In this document: positions 56,813 through 64,000 of the stretch, piece after piece
Position numbering within the stretch: the stretch's first letter is position 1
Layout: each line of letters starts with the position of its first letter
From: Lolium rigidum
Taxonomy: Eukaryota; Streptophyta; Magnoliopsida; Poales; Poaceae
NCBI RefSeq assembly: GCF_022539505.1
Contig: NC_061508.1
Span: 59,936,033 to 60,000,032 of the forward strand
Direction: 5' to 3'
DNA: 64,000 nt
Position numbers and translations under genes: made by a program
The notes under the pieces: model-generated
Databases searched by the model: none
Seen by the model: only the letters and a program-made list of their open reading frames with translations
Told to the model about the DNA's origin: nothing

Positions 56813-57000
56813 GGAAGCATATTGCAAAGATAAATAGACTAATATAGCAAGGATAGATGACAAAATTTGTAACAATTTGTACTTCATGATAAAAAAATAT
56901 CTCAAGCTATCGAGGAAGCACATTGCAAAGATAAATAGAATAATATAGCAAGGATAGATGAAAAAATCTCTGACAAGTTATATTTCATGATAAAAAACAG
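56813..57000. repeat. Two-unit tandem repeat, 101-bp period
   Basis: Both units begin GGAAGCAYATTGCAAAGATA and contain AATATAGCAAGGATAGATGA and TTCATGATAAAAAA. They lie in the loop of the palindrome, directly after the solo LTR's target copy. Confidence 0.8.
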
Positions 57001-57201
57001 TTTATAAGTTAACAAATTGAAAAACCCCATGTATGACGACGCTGTCGGAGGTACGAACCACCCCGGTTTAAAAGAGTTATGTCAAGGAACAGTTAAGAAC
57101 AAATCGCGAATAATAGAGACTTTCTCTGGTACATCTTCTAATTTTGCACACAAAACCATCCAAATGAAAATAAGCATAAAATAGAAAATAAATGTGCTCA
57201 G

Positions 57202-57310
57202 TATCCCTTGGTCCTTGGTGGCGGTCCAAGATGATGCAAATCTCTCTACTGGGTTCAATAACTCCTCACTGGGAGCATGAACAACTGACAACTATTGTTG
57301 GAAAATGGCT
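57202..57310 (-). pseudogene. Mutator-like transposase fragment, minus strand
   Basis: The minus strand carries VIEPSREICIILDRHQGILS, the same block as at 54530-54640 with Leu-Asp-Arg in place of Ser-Asp-Arg. A shifted frame gives a 69-aa ORF that is only a shadow. The two fragments converge on the loop. Confidence 0.65.
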
Positions 57311-57317
57311 AATTACC

Positions 57318-57515
57318 TTGGCTCCACCTAGGACGGTGTTGTGATTCTGAGCTTGGCTCGAGCCGGACGAAGTCGTGCTATCGAGTTTGACTTCACCTCG
57401 ACAGACGAATTTGTGCTATCGAGTTTGACTCCACCTAGGACGATGTCATCCTACTCAGCTTGACTCCACCTGTGATGAAGCTGTGGTACTGAGCATGGCT
57501 CCGCTTGACGTGGAG
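57318..57515. repeat. Tandem ~37-bp repeat array (right arm, inverted)
   Basis: About five diverged units such as CCACCTAGGACG + ATGTCATCCTACTCAGCTTG and GAGTTTGACTCCACCTAGGA, reverse complements of the left array. Units are more diverged than on the left. Confidence 0.7.
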
Positions 57516-57594
57516 CCAAACAAAAGGTTATTTTGTGAGTTTTTTTTTTCATAAATAGGTCAATTTTGTCAAAATCAACCTAATCTCCTCTTGT

Positions 57595-57931
57595 ATGAGT
57601 GCCACCACCTACGTTCCCTGCATTGTCTTATTCCTCGACGTCTTTCTGTTTCACTCCTTCCAAATTACCCATATGTTGTAGATAATTATTTCACTCCCCC
57701 TCTTCTATTGGATTTTTTAAAGAATTTTGTCACATACAGAAATCTGTAAAGCCTAAACTGAAGCACCCATGTATTGAAACTCCCATGCATACGCACCTTC
57801 TAGTTCTATCTGGGTCATCTACCTTTTCCTCGAGATCATGTGCTTGCTATCTATCCCCAATTCATATAAACTTTTGTTTGGTTCCGACTTTGAAAACAAC
57901 GTAATATACACTCTTGAAATTGCGTAGGTCA
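57595..57931. other. Short intergenic spacer
   Basis: No gene or repeat was recognised between the palindrome and the next CACTA element. Confidence 0.4.
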
Positions 57932-60045
57932 ATACACTACATGAAACACACAAGGTGCCGATGGCCATTTTTATTGACGATGGCTAAATGTCAGGGCCGT
58001 CGACACAGGGCCCTTTCCGGCCAGGCCAGCGGGCAAGCTGTCGACACTGGGAAGGCATGTGCCGACGACAACCGTTAGCATAGATTCGGCCCTTGGCACA
58101 GCCTCTTCGCTATGGCGGCGAGGTAACAACGTCAGGCCTGTGCAGACGTCTTTGCCGTTGGCACAGCTTTCAGCCCTGTGCTGGCGGCAAAGCCGTCGGC
58201 ATAGCTATTTTCCATTTTACCAAATTAATATTAGAAAAATCATAACTAAATCATTATAATTTAAAAAATATAAATAATATATAAATAATCATATAAATAA
58301 GATATATCTTGTAAAAATATCAACCTTTGAATTGCAAATATCACAAAATAACGATTAAAAGCTATCATGTGCGATGTTTCATTGCTTTCACGTCGAACGA
58401 CCAATGTTATAGTTTGTGATAATATGTCCATATTGTGCACATATGTGCATCTTGGAATGGCGACCAATGTTGCAGGAAGAAGCTTTCATTTTTGTCGCAC
58501 CAAAAAGCTATTTCCCATTTTTCGAGTCCAAAAAACGGGGTGTTTTATGAAGCAACCATAAAATGCAAGTTTCACAATGGTACCACCTCATTTTTCAAAA
58601 ATACTAGATCAACTTGCATACACAATTTACCAATCGGGGTATTTGAAACATTTCCGGCCATCCCTCGTGAAAAAAATAAATTCCGGCTAAGTCAGTAGAA
58701 GTCGGTCAGATTTGAACTACAAGTACATGATCTAATGCTCATGATTTTTTGGAAAAATCATTTTTAGGTTCACAATATGCTATTTGATCAGACATCCATT
58801 GCATGTTTAGCGAGGCTCATTTCCGAGCTAAGAATCTTCATGCCCGTCGTATTGACCATAGCTTGAAACGGGCATAAGAAATTCAAAAACGATCAAAACA
58901 ATGAAAAACCTTCGCGTGGTGTCATTGAAAGTAAAAAATATTGAACTTGGAATATTGCAAATATCTCAAATAACCTTCTCAGAGATAAGCTATCATGTTT
59001 GATGTTTCATAGCTTCTGAACGACCAATGTTATGGCTAGATTCGTGGTATAGTTTGTGATAATGTGCCCATATAGTGCATACATGTGTATCTTGGAATGG
59101 CGAATAAGGTTGCAGGAGGAAGATTTCCTTTTGTCGCACCAAAAATATATTTTCCATTTTCCGAGTCCCAAAAATTAGGTATTTTGTGAAGCAACCACCA
59201 AATGAAACTTTCACAATGATACCACCCCATTTTTTAGAAAATACTAGACCACCTTAAATTCACAATTTCCCAACCAGGGTATTTTTAACATTTTCTTCCA
59301 ACCCATAGTGAAAAGACAAATGCCTGCCAAATTGGTAGGAAGTCGGTCAGATTTGAACTACAGGTACATGATCTAATGTTCATGATTTTTTGTAAAAAAT
59401 AATTTTTTATGTTCAAAATATGATGTAGATTTCATATTTGGATTACTCTCATTTTTCTAATCGATTTAGACATATTATTTTCAAATTCTGATTTATAGAT
59501 TTAAAGATATTAATTACTCCATATTAAATAGAAAAGGACAAAAAATAAAATCATTTTATCGTCATTTTAATTCAACATTAATATTACTTATTCATTGTAG
59601 TTTACATAAGTAATTGTTTGGAATTCAAAAAAAATAAAGATGTGCAACATCAAGGAATATGGATTAGTATGATTGATATGGTAATATAATCAACAAGGTG
59701 TCATTTCTTTCAAGGAAGCTCGTCCGGAAGAAACAGAGAAGTTAAGTCGGGAAGTTTGAACACGAGTGTAATGTGACCTAATATTAAGTGTAGTTAGAGT
59801 TAAAATAGTCCGTGTGAGAGATTTAAAAAAATTGAAAGATTTTTTTTTATATAAAATTTGAGCCACAATTGCCAAACGGTCGTTAGTTCTATGTCGTCGT
59901 CACATGATGCCCAACCGTAAATGGACCTGTGCCGAGGAAATATTGTGCCAATGGCAGCCGTCGGCATAGGGCTGTCCCGACGATAATTCTAGCTGTGCCG
60001 ATGGCATGGCGGCCGTCGGCACGCTGATTAGTTCCCGTAGCGATA
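57932..60045. mobile_element. Non-autonomous CACTA element (2108 bp) with ATA target duplication
   Basis: The element proper is 57935-60042. The left end is CACTACATGAAACACACAAG; the right end reversed is CGCTACGGGAACTAATCAGC. ATA flanks both sides. Subterminal regions carry repeats of TGCCGACGGC/GCCGTCGGCA words (left 57955-58205, right 59930-60022). The interior is AT-rich and holds two ~450-bp direct copies (about 58340-58760 and 58970-59400; shared words GTGCATCTTGGAATGGCG-like and GTCGGTCAGATTTGAACTAC). No transposase ORF. Confidence 0.82.
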
Positions 60046-62150
60046 TCACATTATAACGAACAATATATAGAAATTCTTTTGGATTTTTTGGTGCACCATA
60101 CATATATACCTGAATATAATGTTCGATGGCCTTTCGTTTTTAATGCCATTATTGAAAGTTTGAATCTGAGAAAAATTGTTCTCTCCGGTAGACAATATAC
60201 GTGGGCTAGTCGAAGAGAAATCCCAACATATGAAAAGCTAGATCGAGTCTTATCTAGTGTGGAGTGGGAACAAAAAAATTCTTTGGTATCTGTCCGGGCG
60301 CTTTCACGTTCGGGGTCCGATCATACCCCTTTACTTATTGATTCTGGTAAGGCTCAGTTTTCATTTGAACTATCTTGGCTACGAGAGGATAGCTTCTATG
60401 AAATGATTAAAAGAGGATGGAATGTTGTTACTCAGGGAAATACTCCCATCGAAGTTTGGCAAAACAAAATAAGGCACTTAAGGCGTTTCCTTCGTGGCTG
60501 GGCGAAAAATAGAAGTGGAGTGTATAAAAAAAGAGAAGGAAAAATTATTAGCTCTTATAGATGAGCTAGACATAAAAGCAGAAACCATTCCCTTAGTTTG
60601 TTTGGAGAGAGAAGCTTTGCGGGAATGCGAATGACTGTCTAGCTAAACTCCGACGTGAGGAGGAAGCTAAATGGGCACAGAGAGCTAAAGTTAAGCACGT
60701 GCAAGAAGGAGGAAATAATACGAAATATTTTCATCTTATTGCTAATGGAAAGCATAGAAAAAAGAGAATTTTCAGTTAGAACAAGATGAAGGGACAATAG
60801 TTGGTGAGAAAAATATTAAGGTGTACATAACCGAATATTATAAGAAACTTTTCAGGGCACCGACAGAGAACAACTTCATATTGAGAGAGGATTTAGTTGC
60901 GGATATCCCTCAATTATCGACTGAGGAAAATAATATCCTCACGGTTGACTTTACCGAGGAAGAAGTTTTCGATGCTATTTCTTAGATGGAACTCAATAAA
61001 GCTCCAGGACCAGATGGGTTCCCAGCGGAGTTCTATAAACATTTTTTGGAGGTTATTAAATACCACCTGATGAAGTTGTTTGATCAATTACGACATGGTG
61101 ATCTCCCATTGTTTAAGCTTAACTTTGGGGTGATAACTTTTTTGCCTAAAAAGAAGATGCGGTTCAAATTCAACAATATATGCCTATATGTCTACTTAAT
61201 GTGAGTTTTAAAGTTTTCACTAAAGTAGGCACTAATAGAGTGACTAAGATTGCCCATACAGTGATTAAGCCTACACAATCTGCATTCATGCCAGGGCGGC
61301 ATATACTCGAAGGAGTAGTTGTTTTGCATGAGACCATCCATGAACTTCATCGGAAGAAAATGGATGGAGTTATTTTTAAAATTAACTTCGACAAATCCTA
61401 TGATAAAGTTAAGTGGCCATTCCTTCAACAAACAATGCGCATGAAAGGCTTCTCACCAGAGTGGTGCGAACTTGTTGCAAAGTTCGTTCAGGGAGGTTCA
61501 GTTGGAATAAAGGTTAATGACGACATTGGCCATTATTTCCAAACTAGGAATGGTTTGAGAGAGGGGGATTCTCCCTATCCTTTTTTAATATTGTGGCCGA
61601 TATGTTGGCAATCCTCATTGCACGAGTAAAAGCGGATGGCCAGGTGGGTGGGCTCGTCCCTCATCTTGTTGAAGGGGGAGTATCCATTCTACAATATACT
61701 GATGATACAATTCTTTTCATGGAGCACGATTTAGAGATGGCCGTTAACATGAAATTGATTTTGTGTATCTTCGAGCAATTATCCGGCATTAAGATTAACT
61801 TCCACAAGAGTGAAATCTTCTGTTTTGGAAAGGCTAAGGTGCAAGAGGGACAATATAAGCAAATATTCGGTTTTGAAGCTTGTTCTCTTTCCTTTCGATA
61901 CTTGGGTATCCCTATTCATTACAAAAGACTTATTAACAAAGAAAGGAATCCAGTTGAGACCGCTTTGAACCAAAGTTGGGTTGCTGGCAAAGAAAGTTAC
62001 TCTCATACGGGGATAGACGTGTGCTTATAAATTCCGTCCTAACTAGTTTACCGATATTTATGCTATCTTTTCTCGAAATACCTAAAAGGATGTAGAAAAG
62101 ATTAGTCTTTTATAGATCTAGATATTTTTTTGGCAAAATGATCAATTATA
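60046..62150 (+). pseudogene. LINE ORF2: endonuclease end and reverse transcriptase, part 1
   Basis: A non-LTR retrotransposon reading frame in several frames. 60079-60564 holds the end of the endonuclease (WPFVFNAIIESLNLRKIVLS, GRQYTWASRREIPTYEKLDR, SGSDHTPLLID). The linker follows (KVKHVQEGGNNTKYFHLIAN). The RT fingers/palm start with MELNKAPGPDGFPAEFYKHF (60986), QSAFMPGRHILEGVVVLHET, INFDKSYDKVKW and GLREGDS (61551). A frameshift near 61575 leads to the catalytic block SILQYTDDTILFM (61684) and SFRYLGIPIHYKRL (61888). Stops near 60620 and 60985 and the frameshifts make it inactive. The ORF is the longest LINE piece here; the 5' end is missing, and the CACTA element at 62151 interrupts it. 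Confidence 0.88.
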
Positions 62151-63858
62151 CGCTAGTAGGAAAAGCCTTATAAATGAGATCTTATTTTTGTGGCGCAGCA
62201 GCTAAATATGCGCCACAAAAATTGTTTCTGTGGCGCACCGGACATGGTGCGCCACAAAAATAGCTTAGTGGCGCACCAGCTAAATATGCGCCACAGATAT
62301 AAGGTGGAGCCCACACCCGACCAGCCCCAATCATTGGTTTCACTAATTCAGTGGCGCACAGGACCACATGCGCCACTGAATTAAGGCATTCTGTGGCGCA
62401 CGTGGTCCTGTGCGCCACAGAATTAAGACATTCTGTGGCGCACCTTGCCTAGTGCGCCACAGAAATAAGACATTTCTGTGGCGCACATGACTTCAATGCG
62501 CCACAGAAGTTTTTTTTGGCTCCCCACGCAACTCCACCACCACTCCCCCCCCCCCGTGGATCGCCTTTTTTACCTCTGTAAAAAATAAAAGAAATAGATA
62601 GAAATTTAAAAAAAAAAAATATTTCAAGGTGCCCATGTATTATTTTATCTAGCACCACTGAAAATTAACAAACATGAATTTCGACATTTTTGCAAAATTG
62701 CATGAAAAAATCATCAAGCTGGATTCCTGGTTGCATACGAACTCGAAAAAAAAGCATAATATATCAAAATGACCGGGAGAAAATTCTACATCCGAATTGA
62801 CCCTGGCTTGCCCGGTTGGACAATTTTTAGAATCCCCAAATTCGAAAAGAGTAAAAAGTTACGGCAAAATAAAGTTTTTTTTGCTGCAAAATAGAAAATT
62901 CGAAAAACAAATTCTGTGGCGCACCAAGTGCCCATGCGCCATAGAATTAACGTGCGAAATTTGAATTTTCTGCCACCCTCCTCCACTTCTCCTCACTTCT
63001 CCTCCACTTATCCTCACTTCTCCTCCACTTTTCCTCCACTTCTCCTCAATTCTCCTCCACTTCTCCTTGAATGCAAACTTCTCCTCCTCCTCCTCCACCA
63101 CCACCTCCTCCTCCGGCCGGCCTCCGCCTCCTCCTCCTCCTCCACCACCACCACCTCCTCCGGGGCCAGCCTCCTACTCCGGCGACCACCTCCTCTGGCC
63201 GGCCTCCTCCGGCGACATACTCCGGCGACCTACTCCGACGACCACCACCTTCTCCTCCTCCGGCGACCACCTTTTCCTCCACCTCCATCACCACCAGCTC
63301 CTCCTCCATCACCACCACCTCCTCTTCCTCCATCACCACCACCTCTTCTTCCTCCACCACCACCACCTCCACAACCACCTCCACAACCACCACCACCACC
63401 ACCACCACCACCTCCTACACCACCACCACCACTACCACCACCTCCACCACCAGCACCACCACCACCTCCTCCTCCTCCTCCTACTCCACCACCACCTCCT
63501 CCTCCGCCCGGCCTCCTCCTTCACCCATCCACCCAACCACCCACCTCCGGCTTCTAGCAAAAATTTCAAACAAAATTAAAAAAATTCGGCGGCCCCAGAT
63601 CTAGATCTAGATCTGATCTGGCCGCCATTTTTTTGAATTTCAAAAAAAAATTCTGTGGCGCACCACTGCCGGTGCGCCACAGAAATAAGTTTATGTGGCG
63701 CACCGCCGCCGGTGCGCCACAGAAATAAGACTTTCTGTGGCGCATGGGCAGGTGCGCCACAGAATGCTTATTTTTGTGGCGAGAATTTTGTGGCGCACCG
63801 ACCATGCGCCACAGAATCAATTTTTGGTGCGCCACTAATGAGGCTTTTCCTACTAGTG
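62151..63858. mobile_element. Non-autonomous CACTA element (1708 bp) with hairpin-array ends, inserted in a LINE
   Basis: The left end is CGCTAGTAGGAAAAGCCT; the right end reversed is CACTAGTAGGAAAAGCCT, 17 of 18 positions matching. ATA flanks both sides (62148-62150 and 63859-63861). Both subterminal regions consist of hairpins built from TTCTGTGGCGCAC and its reverse complement: seven or so on the left (62189-62505), four on the right (63650-63822) and one inside (62911-62946). The middle is a C/T-rich microsatellite. No transposase. The LINE frame resumes after it. Confidence 0.88.
62975..63545 (+). repeat. Pyrimidine-rich and CCA/CCT microsatellite
   Basis: First come about nine units like CTTCTCCTCCA (62984-63066), then (CTC)n, (CCA)n and (ACC)n tracts to 63545, including CACCACCACCACCACCACCA near 63390. 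All long Pro/His/Thr/Ser ORFs in three frames, and the Val/Glu ORF on the other strand, come from this low-complexity DNA. Confidence 0.9.
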
Positions 63859-63861
63859 ATA

Positions 63862-64000
63862 GCGTAAATATCGGTTAACAAAATGGAATATAATATGCCG
63901 ACCTTAAGATCAAGGTGGTCTGGATGTGGAAGTGTTAGTTATAAAAAATAGATGCTTACTCAGCAAATGGTTATTTAAGCTCTTAAATGAAGATGGGGTA
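63862..64000 (+). pseudogene. LINE ORF2, part 2 (continues beyond the window)
   Basis: The frame reads YRLTKWNIICRPKDQGGL-like text (NIGLTKWNI... CRPKDQGGLDVEVLVIKNRC) and LLSKWLFKLLNEDG, the region just after the RT palm in plant LINEs. It continues the ORF broken at 62150, confirming that the CACTA element is an insertion. Confidence 0.8.

Larger units (their letters stand above)
52598..57594. repeat. Imperfect palindrome of Mutator-like DNA with nested solo LTRs
   Basis: The left arm (52598-54693, including one nested LTR) and the right arm (57141-57594) are inverted copies. Read inward, both start ACAAAATTRACCTA, then CACAAAATAACCTTTTGTT, a tandem array of ~37-bp units (CAGGTGGAGCCAA...AGCACGGCGCCGTC), then a MULE transposase piece, and end at GTGTGCAAAATT. 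The loop (54694-57140) holds a second nested LTR and a 101-bp tandem duplication. Removal of the LTRs leaves about 1.6 kb. Outer target duplication not found. Confidence 0.75.

Noticed and set aside
62916..63604. Three overlapping ORFs of 170-213 codons rich in Pro, His, Thr or Ser
   Set aside because: They are translations of a (CCA)n/(CTC)n microsatellite inside a CACTA element; all frames are open because the DNA lacks A-rich words.
62189..63835. CRISPR-like array of short repeats
   Set aside because: The units are inverted hairpin pairs in the subterminal regions of a CACTA element in a plant genome, without unique spacers of constant length.

Overview
The window is nuclear DNA of a large-genome grass, most likely a Triticeae cereal or wild relative. 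The evidence is dense nested Gypsy and Copia LTR retrotransposons, CACTA elements, LINE fragments, a solo LTR with Angela/BARE-1/WIS-type ends, and plant genes with GT-AG introns. The species cannot be read from the sequence. Only three host genes can be supported: an amino acid permease (AAP type, 10896-13147, + strand, 5 exons, 481 aa), a vacuolar-type amino acid transporter (AVT1 type, 16410-18059, - strand, 3 exons, 398 aa), and a possible small two-exon gene of unknown function (23722-24057, - strand, 85 aa) behind TGGGCY promoter motifs. The first two are convergent and sit in a low-repeat island at about 8.3-25 kb.

Layout: 1-8345 is a retrotransposon nest. A Tat-lineage Gypsy element has a broken integrase on + (1322-2300), a long antisense accessory gene on - (3237-6677) and a 485-bp LTR (7861-8345). 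It is interrupted by two minus-strand LTRs of another family (845-1321 with a tRNA-Lys-type primer site, and a solo LTR at 6844-7403). From 8346 to about 26 kb lies the gene island, with three 5'-truncated LINE pieces, two of them bounded by perfect 12-bp target duplications. From 26 to 40.2 kb are nested Athila-type Gypsy elements: a gag-only element (28694-34287), an element with integrase and a post-pol ORF (34288-39607), and an LTR cut off by the gap.

A run of exactly 100 N (40218-40317) is an assembly gap. To its right is a young non-autonomous Gypsy element (40318-46641; LTRs differ at about nine bases). Its gag-protease ORF appears to lack a capsid domain, it has no reverse transcriptase or integrase, and it carries an antisense acidic ORF. 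It sits in the 3' end of a second copy of the Athila-type element (46642-48227), which lies inverted relative to the copy left of the gap.

The last 14 kb hold a non-autonomous CACTA element (50248-51537), a 5-kb imperfect palindrome made of Mutator-like transposase remnants and 37-bp tandem repeats with two solo LTRs nested in it (52598-57594), a second CACTA element (57932-60045), and a long LINE coding region (60046-64000). That LINE is split by a third CACTA element whose subterminal DNA is an array of GTGGCGCAC hairpins (62151-63858). Both later CACTA elements have matching ATA target duplications. All repeat boundaries were found by eye; family and lineage names come from motif recognition, not a database search.
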